DNA from: Chlorobiaceae bacterium
GTDB taxonomy: Bacteria; Bacteroidota; Chlorobiia; Chlorobiales; Chlorobiaceae
Direction of reading: 5' to 3'
Assembly (NCBI GenBank): GCA_013334965.1
Contig: JAAXWO010000001.1
Coordinates: 337,929 to 401,928, forward strand
Length of the DNA: 64,000 nucleotides
The position numbers were made by a program, and so were the translations under genes. The notes beneath the pieces were generated by a model. That model was not told the origin of the DNA. It did not search any database and worked only from the letters and a program-made list of their open reading frames with translations. This document shows, piece by piece, positions 26,248 to 34,566 of this stretch. Every line of letters begins with the position of its first letter. Position 1 is the first letter of the stretch.

Positions 26248-29013
26248 TTACCCTGTCGTTCGCAGGGCGCTGGAAATGGCGTTGACCGTCAGGAGCAGTT
26301 CGGGGAGCATGGCGTCGGCCTCTTCGGTTCTGCCCATCGCCGAGTGCTCACGCCATTGTCTGAGCAGCTTGATCTGCATGCGATGCAACATGGAGAGCCC
26401 CTCCTCCCTGGTTTCGATAAAGCGGAACACGTTGAACAGCTTCTCTTTCAGGGGACCTCCGTAGAGCAGTTCGAGCAGGCGCATCGTCCGGAGGTATTCT
26501 GCTGTTATCATCCCGAGCAGGTTCTCCCTGAGAGCGTCATCCTCGACCAGAGATGCATACTGCTGCATGATCCAGGGGTCCACAGACGCGATGCTCGTGG
26601 CGACGTTGCTGACGATGTAATGCAACGGAGCCCAAGAAAAATCGCTGCTGTGCATGAGGTCGAACGCTTCCGGTTTGCTCGCTCGAAGTTCTTCGAGCGC
26701 CGATCCGGCGCCGTACCATCCGGAGATCGCGAAACGAGCCTGGTTCCAGCTGAAAACCCAGGGGATAGCCCGAAGGTCTTCAAGGCTCTGTTTTCCGGTG
26801 CGTCGTGACGGCCTCGATCCGATTCGGCTCGATTCGATGATGTCAATTGGCGTCGCCTGCCGGAAAAAGTCGAGCATTCCCGGGGTTTCGATCAATTGCC
26901 GGTAAGCCCTGTTGCTGCTCATGGCCAGGAAATCCATGCTGCTTTCAAGCGCGTTCTGCCGGTAGCCTCTCCTGCGATGGGCAAGTCTTGCTTCGGTGAC
27001 TCCAGCCAGGAAGAGCTCGAGGTTATAAGCGGCACTGATCCTGTTTGCGTATTTCTGGGCGATGGTCTCTCCCTGTTCGGTCACCCTGAGGCCAGCATCG
27101 AGCGACCCGTGGGGTTGCGCCCTGATGAACCTGTGGGTCGGTCCCGCTCCTCTGCTGATGCTGCCTCCCCGTCCGTGGAAGAACAGGATATCGGTTCCGT
27201 GGCTTTTTCCGGCTTCGATCAGCTGTTCTTCAGCCCGATAGAGGCTCCAGAGGCTTGCCACGATGCCGCCGTCCTTGTTGCTGTCGCTGTATCCGACCAT
27301 GACCTGCTGGACAGGTTTTTTACGGCCATGCAACTCCTGCTGCAATGCGACGCTTCGTTGTGTAACGGGATGCGCGAGGAATTTCCCGAGAATCCCTGGG
27401 CTTTTGTCGAGGTCGTCGATGGTTTCAAAGAGCGGAACGACAGGGATCAGGCATGCGTCTCCTTCTCCGTACGGTGTCATCAGGCCGACCTCCCTGGCGA
27501 AAAGATAGACGATAAGCAGGTCCGAAACGCTCCGGGTCATGCTGACGATAAGCGAACCGATGCCGTCATGTCCGAACTGCCTGACGTGTTCGAAGAGCAC
27601 GCGGTAGCAGGAGAGTACGGCTTCAGCCTCTGGTCCGGCATGCATGTCCGGGTGGGTGAATGGGCGTGGTGAAAGCAGTTCCCGGCCGAGGAACTCTATG
27701 CGGGCCTCCTCGCCCCACTCAAGGAAGCCGTTGCCGTCCAGGCCAGCCGCTGACATGAGCTGCGAAAGGGCAAGGTCGTGGAAGCGGCTGTTCTGCCTGA
27801 TGTCGAGCCTGCCGAGATGGAACCCGAAAGTCTGGACTATCCTGTAAACCGGAACGACGTCTCCGAAGGCTATGTTCTCGGCATCAATCACCACGAGCGA
27901 CGACCTCAGGAGCTCGATATCCGAGAGCAGCTCCCCATGACGCCGGTACCGGAAATCCTCCGACTCCCCATTGGCTTCATCATTAATGGACGATTCTGTC
28001 GGCAGTGCCGCGATCATCAGGTTGACGAACTGCCTCCATGGCTCGTGCCGGTTTCTGTTGACGGCAGATTCGCCCTTGCTTCCGAGCCGGTGGCGCAGGA
28101 ACTCCATCCGCTCAGCCATGGCTCCGGTCGGGAACTGGAACCTGCCGGAGATGCTGAGTTTCGAAGCGAGCCGTTCAAGGTGGTTCCTGACGAGCAGAAG
28201 CGCATGTCTGCGCATCTCCTGTAGCGTCTGTCGGGTAGTTTCCGCCGTCACCAGGGGGTGTCCGTCGCGATCTCCTCCAACCCAGCTCCCGAAGCTGATG
28301 CGCGGCAGACGGCGAGGATCGGTCGTCATTTCCATGTCGAATCCTGCGCAAGTCCATGCCTGGGCCAGTCGTTTGTCGAGCATGGGGAGCACTTCGGGGA
28401 ATATGGTGTGCAGATAGTGAAGCACGTTCTGGCGTTCGGCGCTGACCTCAGGTTTTTCGAACAGGATTTCACCGGTGCGCCACAGCCTTTCCAGTATAAC
28501 CATGATCTCTTTACGGATATCCTCACGCTCAGCAGGGGTCCACATGCGGTTTTCCCGCTTGACGAGCAGGAGGTAGAGTTCCCGGTGCTGTTCGAGCACC
28601 GTCCTGCGCTTCGCTTCAGTCGGATGCGCCGTCAGCGTGGGCTCGACCTCGATTTCAGGAAGTTCGGCCGCGATTTCAGATTCAGGGACCCCCAGCTTTT
28701 TCAGCCATCGGAAAGTGTCTCCCCAGAGGCCGGTGAGCGATTCGACTCCGTCGGTCGATTCGAGCGTCCTGCGGTACTGTGCTGCCGAGTTTTCCTCGGC
28801 CATGTTGAGCAGCTGGAAGACGATGGACCATGCCTGTACGGCGCGTTCGGCTTTGTCGAATCCGGAGATGGCAATCTGGCTGCCGCCGCGGAGGTGGTTG
28901 GCGAGCTCGGCCTGCCCGAGACCATCCAGCACCTCGATGAAGCAGTCGAGCAGAAACTGAAAGTCGAGTGCGGCCTTGTCGAAATCGACGACGCTGGTTG
29001 TGGAGGTGATCAT
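26248..29013 (-). CDS. ppc: Phosphoenolpyruvate carboxylase
   Basis: 921 residues, the bacterial/plant type. It carboxylates PEP with bicarbonate to oxaloacetate; in green sulfur bacteria this feeds the reductive TCA cycle. Catalytic signatures are the His motif LTAHPTEAKRRT near residue 133, the lysine-containing GYSDSNKDGGIVASLWSLY, and the mobile loop FFHGRGGSISRGAGPTH. The C-terminus ends ISSALRTTG, close to the usual terminal NTG. It diverges from pscC across 219 bases. Together with the pyruvate synthase at 40-43.7 kb it covers two of the carboxylations around pyruvate and PEP. Confidence 0.97.
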   Translation of the reverse strand: MITSTTSVVDFDKAALDFQFLLDCFIEVLDGLGQAELANHLRGGSQIAISGFDKAERAVQAWSIVFQLLNMAEENSAAQYRRTLESTDGVESLTGLWGDTFRWLKKLGVPESEIAAELPEIEVEPTLTAHPTEAKRRTVLEQHRELYLLLVKRENRMWTPAEREDIRKEIMVILERLWRTGEILFEKPEVSAERQNVLHYLHTIFPEVLPMLDKRLAQAWTCAGFDMEMTTDPRRLPRISFGSWVGGDRDGHPLVTAETTRQTLQEMRRHALLLVRNHLERLASKLSISGRFQFPTGAMAERMEFLRHRLGSKGESAVNRNRHEPWRQFVNLMIAALPTESSINDEANGESEDFRYRRHGELLSDIELLRSSLVVIDAENIAFGDVVPVYRIVQTFGFHLGRLDIRQNSRFHDLALSQLMSAAGLDGNGFLEWGEEARIEFLGRELLSPRPFTHPDMHAGPEAEAVLSCYRVLFEHVRQFGHDGIGSLIVSMTRSVSDLLIVYLFAREVGLMTPYGEGDACLIPVVPLFETIDDLDKSPGILGKFLAHPVTQRSVALQQELHGRKKPVQQVMVGYSDSNKDGGIVASLWSLYRAEEQLIEAGKSHGTDILFFHGRGGSISRGAGPTHRFIRAQPHGSLDAGLRVTEQGETIAQKYANRISAAYNLELFLAGVTEARLAHRRRGYRQNALESSMDFLAMSSNRAYRQLIETPGMLDFFRQATPIDIIESSRIGSRPSRRTGKQSLEDLRAIPWVFSWNQARFAISGWYGAGSALEELRASKPEAFDLMHSSDFSWAPLHYIVSNVATSIASVDPWIMQQYASLVEDDALRENLLGMITAEYLRTMRLLELLYGGPLKEKLFNVFRFIETREEGLSMLHRMQIKLLRQWREHSAMGRTEEADAMLPELLLTVNAISSALRTTG

Positions 29014-29096
29014 TGTCCGGTTCAGTAGTTAAGTTTACTGCTCCAACTTAACCACTCGCAGGTGAGTTACAAAATCAGGCAGGATAAGTTCCTGCG

Positions 29097-29121
29097 GATA
29101 TTCCGGCAGTCGATATTCCGG
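29097..29121. promoter_or_regulatory. Direct repeat in the ppc-pscC divergent region
   Basis: GATATTCCGG occurs twice (29097-29106 and 29112-29121), spaced 15 bases, 84-108 bases upstream of ppc and 112-136 upstream of pscC. It could be an operator; no family is recognised. Confidence 0.3.
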
Positions 29122-29232
29122 TGATTTGACGGTTAAAGCTTTTTGCTTAATTGTTTGTCGGCTTTGTTAATAATGTTTATCTTAAAGCAATAAATTGTTG
29201 CAAGCGGCTAACACCTAATCCAATTACCTGTC

Positions 29233-29853
29233 ATGGACAACAAGTCAAACGGTAAACTTATTGCTCTGGCAATTGGCGGGGCTGCCTTAATGGGAGCTTT
29301 GTTTTTCTGCGTGTCTTTCCTGACCGGTTATGTTCCGGCACCGAATACAATACCGGCCCTTGTTCCCCTGAAATCATTCATGGGCTGGTTTCTGCTCATT
29401 TTCTGTGCTTCGATCATCATTATGGGGCTCGGCAAAATGTCTTCCGCAATAAGCGACAAGTGGTTCCTGAGCTTTCCGCTGAGCATTTTCGTCATCGTCA
29501 TGGTGATGTTCTTCAGCCTCAGGGTATACTGGGAGAAAGGCCGCACTACAACCATGGACGGCAAGTACATCAGGACCGTTGCTGAACTCAAGGATTTTCT
29601 TGCCAAACCGTCAGCCACCAGCGATGTGCCTCCTGCGCCCGCAGGGTTCGATTTCGCTGCAGCAAAGACCCTGGTCGATTCTCGATGCAACAAGTGCCAC
29701 ACCCTCGATTCCGTTCAGGATCTTTTCCGTACCAAGTACAAGAAGACCGGTCAGGTCAATCTCATCGTGAAACGTATGCAGGGCTTCCCTGGATCGGGTA
29801 TCACGGATGATGATGCCAAGGCAGTAGGCATCTGGCTTCACGAGAAGTACTGA
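29233..29853 (+). CDS. pscC: Photosystem P840 reaction centre cytochrome c-551 (PscC)
   Basis: 206 residues. Three membrane helices (about 8-30, 48-65, 79-97) are followed by a periplasmic cytochrome c domain. Its single haem site is CNKCH at 152-156 and the likely axial Met is Met182 in KRMQGFPGSG. This arrangement, the length and the overall sequence match the membrane-bound cytochrome c (cytochrome c-z) that passes electrons to P840 in the homodimeric type I reaction centre of green sulfur bacteria. It is the best taxonomic marker in the window. Monocistronic: divergent from ppc and followed by a GC-rich hairpin. Confidence 0.96.
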   Translation: MDNKSNGKLIALAIGGAALMGALFFCVSFLTGYVPAPNTIPALVPLKSFMGWFLLIFCASIIIMGLGKMSSAISDKWFLSFPLSIFVIVMVMFFSLRVYWEKGRTTTMDGKYIRTVAELKDFLAKPSATSDVPPAPAGFDFAAAKTLVDSRCNKCHTLDSVQDLFRTKYKKTGQVNLIVKRMQGFPGSGITDDDAKAVGIWLHEKY

Positions 29854-29887
29854 TCGTCGACAGGACTCTTCAGATAGAATTTATCAG

Positions 29888-29912
29888 CGCCCCGGAGCCG
29901 AACTCCGGGGCG
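29888..29912. terminator. GC-rich hairpin between pscC and queF
   Basis: Perfect 10-base arms CGCCCCGGAG and CTCCGGGGCG with a 5-base loop, between the stops of two convergent genes. No clear T-tract. Confidence 0.7.
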
Positions 29913-29929
29913 TTGTGCGTTCAAGGGGA

Positions 29930-30283
29930 TCAGGCCTGTTTGGCGGTGTAGGTGACGGTGACTGTTTCGGTAATGCCGCCCCTGGCGTTCCAGTCGGTTT
30001 TGACCGTCATGCTTTTCGGCTGGCATGCTTCCACCAGGTCGTCAAGGAGCCTGTTGGTGATGTTTTCATAGAAGATTCCCGCGCTGCGGAACTCGAGGAA
30101 ATAGTATTTCAGGGACTTCAGCTCGATGCAGCTCTTGTCGGGTACGTAGGTGATCGTGATGGTGCCGAAATCGGGCAAGCCTGTCTTGGGGCAGACAGAA
30201 GTGAATTCGGGGTTGACGATCTCAATCGTGTAATCACGTCCGGGATAGGTGTTGTCAAAGACTTCGAGGATCTCTTTTTTCAT
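29930..30283 (-). CDS. queF: NADPH-dependent 7-cyano-7-deazaguanine reductase QueF
   Basis: 117 residues from the ATG at 30283 (MKKEILEVFD); the frame is open to 30391 but the extension is not family-like. It reduces preQ0 to preQ1 in queuosine synthesis for tRNA. It is the short unimodular type. The nucleophile is Cys31 in EFTSVCPKTGLPDFG, with Asp38 as general acid. The NADPH-binding block ELKSLKYYFLEFR and the GIFYENITNRLLDDL segment are intact. Convergent with pscC. No preQ1 riboswitch fold was recognised upstream. Confidence 0.94.
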   Translation of the reverse strand: MKKEILEVFDNTYPGRDYTIEIVNPEFTSVCPKTGLPDFGTITITYVPDKSCIELKSLKYYFLEFRSAGIFYENITNRLLDDLVEACQPKSMTVKTDWNARGGITETVTVTYTAKQA

Positions 30284-30440
30284 GGTGGTCAGGCTGCTTT
30301 GTTGTTGGTATAATCCATCCGTTAATGCCGCAAAATAGAAAACGGAAGCGATTTTCGTTAAATTCGGGACGATATTTAAGGATAAGGCCATCGTCAGGGC
30401 AACCCCATGTTATTATCGTAAGCGACGGCGCCGATTCACA

Positions 30441-31205
30441 ATGGAGGCGTCCGTCAGAATCAATACATCAATGGTGACTTCAAGACAACGGGTTTCGGAT
30501 ATCGTTCAGTCCGGAAAAGCTGGTGAAGAGGAGATGGCGCGCCTGCGTGAGGAGCTTGCTTCAGAGTACGACCTCAAGGACAATGGTTACTGCTTCGGAG
30601 GTGTCGATTTCAGCTTCCTGAGCGTACAGGACAGTTATGCCCTTCTTGACCGCATATCGCCGGAAGAGTTCGTAAAGGATGAGCAGATGCCCTACTGGGC
30701 TGAAATCTGGCCGGCGGCTGTGACGCTGTCGCATGTGCTTATGGAGCAGCTTGACCTTGAAGGAAAGTCCGTGATTGAGCTCGGGGCAGGCGTAGGAATC
30801 GCGAGTGTCGCGGCCGCACGGAAAGGGGCTCGCGTTCTGGCAACCGATTACTCTACCGAAGCTCTGAAATTCGTTCGATACAATGCGCTCAGAAACGGCG
30901 TGCAGCTCGATACCGGTCGACTTGACTGGCGAATGGTCATGACCGACGAAAAGTTTGACATCGTCATCGCTGCGGACGTCTTGTATGAACGGGTCAATCT
31001 GTTGCCTATCGTCACGGCGATCGACACCCTGCTTGCACCCGGCGGGGCCGCATATATAGCTGATCCGAGACGTCGCCTTGCCGAGCAGTTTCTCGAACTG
31101 GTCGCAGAGAACGGCTTCCGGGTTTCGGAAACCCAGTCGCACGATGCCGTAGGCGATCAGACGATCGCCGTTACAATCTATAAGCTCGAACGGGTAGAGG
31201 CGTGA
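30441..31205 (+). CDS. Class I SAM-dependent methyltransferase (protein-methyltransferase-like)
   Basis: 254 residues if the first ATG is used; an in-frame ATG at 30471 is equally possible. A Rossmann-fold methyltransferase of the METTL21/ETFB-lysine or PrmA-related group: PYWAEIWPAAVTLSHVL precedes motif I VIELGAGVGIASVAAARKGA, then VLATDYSTEALKFVRYNA and the acidic motif IVIAADVLYER. Members methylate lysines or other residues on proteins. The target is unknown, so no symbol is given. First gene of a tight cluster: its stop overlaps the GTG start of the DUF4905 gene by four bases. Confidence 0.82.
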   Translation: MEASVRINTSMVTSRQRVSDIVQSGKAGEEEMARLREELASEYDLKDNGYCFGGVDFSFLSVQDSYALLDRISPEEFVKDEQMPYWAEIWPAAVTLSHVLMEQLDLEGKSVIELGAGVGIASVAAARKGARVLATDYSTEALKFVRYNALRNGVQLDTGRLDWRMVMTDEKFDIVIAADVLYERVNLLPIVTAIDTLLAPGGAAYIADPRRRLAEQFLELVAENGFRVSETQSHDAVGDQTIAVTIYKLERVEA

Positions 31206-32041
31206 AGAAGGGGGTTAAGGAAGCCGCGCCGCCGCATGGCGTGACAAGGCAATGGTCCTGGGACGGCGGTTCCGGAGCCATGATCTGGCAGCTGATGTTT
31301 CTGGACAGCGGAAATGTCCTGGGGATAAAGCGTATTCCTTCGCAAAGAAGCGCGTCACTGTTCTGTCTCCAGTCGGAAACCGGCATGGCGCTCTGTGACG
31401 ATTTTGTGTTGAAGAATGCCGACCAGCCTGACTCCCCTGTAGGCGAAGGGTGGATGATCGGCCTCGAAACCACCCACGGTGAACTGGCTCTCTGCCACTC
31501 CTACCAGCCGGGCAGTCCCGAACACCTCGGCATCTGGGCCGTCGACCTTTCCGCCGGGCATATGGTCTGGAGCCGTCCGGAGCTTACCTTTGCGGCCAAT
31601 CTCGGCAGTTCTCTACTCGCTTACCGTACGCGGGTCTTTGCCGGTTTTCCGGACAGGGAGTATTCACTTGTCGATTCCATGACCGGTGTCGATATCGAAC
31701 ATATGGGTAACGGACATGAGCGTCCGAACCGGTTGCGCGACTCTGCAGAAAGCGAACAGGCCCGTCAGGGAATATTGTTGCCGGAGCTTGTCCGGTCGGG
31801 GCTCGAACCTGTCGAATCCGTAAGCTGCGGAGCATACAGGGCCGAAGGGTATCACCGCATGAACGTTGCTGACGGGACATGGTTTTCAGGACTGAGGATC
31901 ATGATGGGGGAACTGGCGGTTTATGACGACGTGATGGCGTCAAACGCTCCGATGCCTTTGTTCAATAATATCCTCATCAAAGGTTCGACTTTATATTACA
32001 TTAAAGGGGACAGGGAGTTGATCAGCGTATCAATGAGGTGA
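31202..32041 (+). CDS. DUF4905-like protein of unknown function
   Basis: 279 residues starting with GTG at 31202, overlapping the methyltransferase stop (GTGA). No signal peptide or membrane segment. The sequence is rich in beta-strand-like blocks with paired Trp/Gly positions (WQLMFLDSGNVLGIKR, HLGIWAVDLSAGHMVWSR, YSLVDSMTGVDIEHM), as in a propeller-like fold. I associate it with DUF4905, found in Bacteroidetes and Chlorobi, with moderate confidence. Function is unknown. Its TGA lies within the GTGA that also begins the alternative start of the recombinase gene, so the three genes form one operon. Confidence 0.65.
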   Translation: MKKGVKEAAPPHGVTRQWSWDGGSGAMIWQLMFLDSGNVLGIKRIPSQRSASLFCLQSETGMALCDDFVLKNADQPDSPVGEGWMIGLETTHGELALCHSYQPGSPEHLGIWAVDLSAGHMVWSRPELTFAANLGSSLLAYRTRVFAGFPDREYSLVDSMTGVDIEHMGNGHERPNRLRDSAESEQARQGILLPELVRSGLEPVESVSCGAYRAEGYHRMNVADGTWFSGLRIMMGELAVYDDVMASNAPMPLFNNILIKGSTLYYIKGDRELISVSMR

Positions 32042-32046
32042 GGCTC

Positions 32047-33051
32047 ATGAGCAAACCCGCGACAATCATGGTAGAGAGCCCGGAAATTGACAGATATCCA
32101 TGGCTTGCGTCGTTCCTTTCATTTCTTGGGTCTGCCCGCAATGTCTCCCCAAAGACGATAACCGCCTATCGAACCGATATTCTCCAGTATCTGTCGTTCC
32201 TGAAAGGGCAGGGCGGAGTTGTCGACTCTGCTTCGGTTGATCCGGCTTGTGCGACCGTCACCGATGTCCGGTTTTTTATGGGATATCTGCTCGACAGCGG
32301 TATCCAGCCCCGTTCCATTGCAAGGAAGCTCGCATCCGTAAAAAGCTACTACCGTTACCTTCTCGAAACCGGCAAGATCGATCAGTCGCCGGTCAGCCTG
32401 GTCATGACCCCAAGGCTTGGCCGGAAAGTGCCCGATTTCCTCAGCGAGGAGCAGGCAGAGCAGATTTTCGTCCGGTTCCGGACTTCAGGAGGGGATGTCG
32501 GAGGCGGTGACCGGAAGGAGGATGTACGGATATTCGAAGCTTCGAGGGACCTTGCGGTGCTTGAAGTTCTGTATGGTTGCGGACTTCGTCTATCGGAAGT
32601 GACCGGGTTGGAGACGGCAGATGTCGACCTGCTTCACGGCTTTCTGAAGATTACCGGAAAAGGCCGGAAGCAGAGGATCGTTCCGCTCGGGAAACCGGCG
32701 GAAGAGGCGCTGAGAAAATATTTTGAAGTCAGGCGAAACTTCTTTAGAATATCTGAAGAGGGTGCTGGAGAATCGTCGAAGGCGTTTGTGACAACAAGAG
32801 GCAGACAAATATATCCCATGCTTGTCCAGAGAATGACAAAACGGTATCTCTCTCCTGTTACTGAGTCGGAAAAGAAAAACCCCCATATTCTCCGGCACAG
32901 TTTTGCCACCCATATGCTGAACGGCGGAGCTGACCTGAAAAGTGTCAGTGAAATGCTGGGACACAGCAGCCTGACTACTACTGAGCTTTATACCCATGTG
33001 ACTTTCAACAGGCTCAGGGAGGTTTATACAAAAGCGCATCCCAGGGCATGA
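32047..33051 (+). CDS. xerD: Tyrosine recombinase, XerC/XerD type
   Basis: 334 residues from the ATG at 32047, chosen because AGGTGAGG lies just upstream; a GTG at 32038 is the alternative. The N-terminal SAM-like core-binding domain covers about 15-115 and the catalytic domain about 125-330. Catalytic residues are present: Arg181 (CGLRLSE), Lys205 (KITGKGRKQR), His280 and Arg283 (HILRHSFATHM), His306 (LGHSS) and Tyr315 (LYTHV). Length and features fit the chromosomal dimer-resolving XerC/D recombinases rather than a phage integrase. XerC and XerD cannot be separated without comparison. Last gene of the methyltransferase-DUF4905-xer operon, 81 bases before hpf. Confidence 0.88.
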   Translation: MSKPATIMVESPEIDRYPWLASFLSFLGSARNVSPKTITAYRTDILQYLSFLKGQGGVVDSASVDPACATVTDVRFFMGYLLDSGIQPRSIARKLASVKSYYRYLLETGKIDQSPVSLVMTPRLGRKVPDFLSEEQAEQIFVRFRTSGGDVGGGDRKEDVRIFEASRDLAVLEVLYGCGLRLSEVTGLETADVDLLHGFLKITGKGRKQRIVPLGKPAEEALRKYFEVRRNFFRISEEGAGESSKAFVTTRGRQIYPMLVQRMTKRYLSPVTESEKKNPHILRHSFATHMLNGGADLKSVSEMLGHSSLTTTELYTHVTFNRLREVYTKAHPRA

Positions 33052-33132
33052 TCTTCCGTAAACCCTTTTAAAAGGAGGGGTCGTGTCTGTTCCGTTCTTT
33101 GTAAGTTTTCAATTATTTCAATGGAGGTATGT

Positions 33133-33459
33133 ATGACAAAATCCGTTATGAGTGATGAGGTTGCCGTAAAGGTCACCCTTCGTCATTCCAATAATCATAG
33201 CACCATAGAAGAGTATGCGCGGGCCGCAGTATCGGGTCTTACTAAATTTTATCCTGCGCCACTTAACTGTCATGTCATTCTGGACCACCAGAAGAACGAT
33301 TACGATCAGAACAAGCTGGCCGAAATAACCGTCCATGTCCCTCAGCACGATTTTGTGGCTCGGGAGTCAGGCCATACCTATGAGCAGGCTATAGACAGCT
33401 GTATCGATTCGCTTTCGAGACAGCTGAAGAAATTCAAGGAAAAGCAGCGGAACATCTGA
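33133..33459 (+). CDS. hpf: Ribosome hibernation promoting factor, short HPF/RaiA type
   Basis: 108 residues from the ATG at 33133; GGAGG at 33123-33127 is well placed, and the earlier in-frame ATG at 33121 overlaps that ribosome site and is not used. The beta-alpha-beta-beta-beta-alpha HPF fold is visible: VAVKVTLRHSNNHSTIEEYARAA, HVILDHQKND, ITVHVPQHDF, then EQAIDSCIDSLSRQLKKFKEK. HPF binds the ribosomal A/P-site region in starvation and helps form inactive 100S or 70S particles. It lacks the long C-terminal dimerisation domain. A 14-bp hairpin lies 12 bases after the stop. Confidence 0.9.
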   Translation: MTKSVMSDEVAVKVTLRHSNNHSTIEEYARAAVSGLTKFYPAPLNCHVILDHQKNDYDQNKLAEITVHVPQHDFVARESGHTYEQAIDSCIDSLSRQLKKFKEKQRNI

Positions 33460-33470
33460 AATTCAGTACA

Positions 33471-33500
33471 GGAACAGGGCCAGCTTGCTGGCCCTGTTCT
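33471..33500. terminator. Strong hairpin between hpf and hprK
   Basis: Arms GGAACAGGGCCAGC and GCTGGCCCTGTTCT pair almost fully around two bases. There is no T-run, so it may attenuate or protect the hpf 3' end rather than terminate fully. Confidence 0.65.
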
Positions 33501-33537
33501 GATATGATGCGACTCAAACAATCATGATTTCCCGAGC

Positions 33538-34566
33538 ATGAATTTTGACCAGAAGGGACTGAAAAAGCGATCGATCACGGTCGCCTATTTTTTTGAGAAC
33601 ATAGGGAAGAAATTCGATATCAGGCTTCGCCGGCTCAATAACGTCGACGAACAGAACCGGCGTATATTCGAGCGCGATCTCCATCGCCCCGGACTCGCCA
33701 TCGCCGGATTCACGAACCTGTTCACCTATAAACGGGTCCAGATCCTGGGCAATACAGAAACCCGCTTCCTGAACCATCTCAATCCTGAAGAAAGAAAGCA
33801 GGCGTTCTCCAATTTCGTCAAGTTCAGGATGCCATGCATCATCCTGACAAGCAACAACAAGCTCGAACCGGAGTTGCTGGACATGGCCACGGAAGCGGGC
33901 ATACCGGTCTATATCACCCGCCAGTCTTCGACGAAGGCGATCTATCTCATCACGGATTTCCTCGACGAACAGTTCTCGATGTACCAGCAGTATCATGGTT
34001 CGATGGTCGATGTGTACGGGGTCGGCGTGCTCGTGACGGGAAAAAGCGGTCTCGGGAAGTCCGAAATTGCGCTTGACCTCGTCGAGCGGGGACACGGCCT
34101 GGTGGCCGACGATGTCGTCGTCCTCAAGCGCAAAGGGGAGACGGCTACCATTGTTGCATCCCGTAACAACATCATCGATCATTTCATGGAAATCCGGGGT
34201 CTCGGCGTCGTCGATGTCCGGGCGACTTTCGGCATCAGGGCCATTCGCGACAAAAAGGTGGTCCAGGTCGTGGTGGAACTGCTTGAATGGAGCAAGGAGG
34301 CCGAATACGAAAGGCTGGGACTCGATATGAAAACCGTCAAGGTGCTCGGAGTTGATCTGCCGCTTGTCCAGCTCCCGATTTTTCCCGGAAAGAACATCAC
34401 CGTCATCATCGAGGTTGTGGCGCTCAACTTCCTGCTGAAGCGTTATGCCGGATATGTCGCCGCAGAAGCCCTTACCGAACGAATACGAACCGTAATCAAC
34501 AAGGACCGTGCCGGAACGCACGACCAGTCAATCATTCCAGAATATCATGATGAAGACATCGAATAA
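33538..34566 (+). CDS. hprK: HPr kinase/phosphorylase
   Basis: 342 residues. The bifunctional enzyme that phosphorylates and dephosphorylates a serine of HPr. The N-terminal domain covers about 1-140. The kinase core has His153, Walker A GKSGLGKS at 168-175, and the signature EIRGLGVVDVRATFG that binds HPr. No HPr or other PTS gene is in the window. In bacteria without sugar PTS, HprK is thought to regulate other targets through an orphan HPr-like protein; that is inference here. The end overlaps the start of the peptide-binding lipoprotein gene by about 20 bases. Confidence 0.95.
   Translation: MNFDQKGLKKRSITVAYFFENIGKKFDIRLRRLNNVDEQNRRIFERDLHRPGLAIAGFTNLFTYKRVQILGNTETRFLNHLNPEERKQAFSNFVKFRMPCIILTSNNKLEPELLDMATEAGIPVYITRQSSTKAIYLITDFLDEQFSMYQQYHGSMVDVYGVGVLVTGKSGLGKSEIALDLVERGHGLVADDVVVLKRKGETATIVASRNNIIDHFMEIRGLGVVDVRATFGIRAIRDKKVVQVVVELLEWSKEAEYERLGLDMKTVKVLGVDLPLVQLPIFPGKNITVIIEVVALNFLLKRYAGYVAAEALTERIRTVINKDRAGTHDQSIIPEYHDEDIE

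Noticed and set aside
30284..30440. preQ1 riboswitch upstream of queF
   Set aside because: No H-type pseudoknot pattern or A-rich tail typical of preQ1 aptamers could be seen.
33514..34521. 335-codon minus-strand open frame
   Set aside because: Antisense shadow of hprK, whose motifs are complete on the plus strand.
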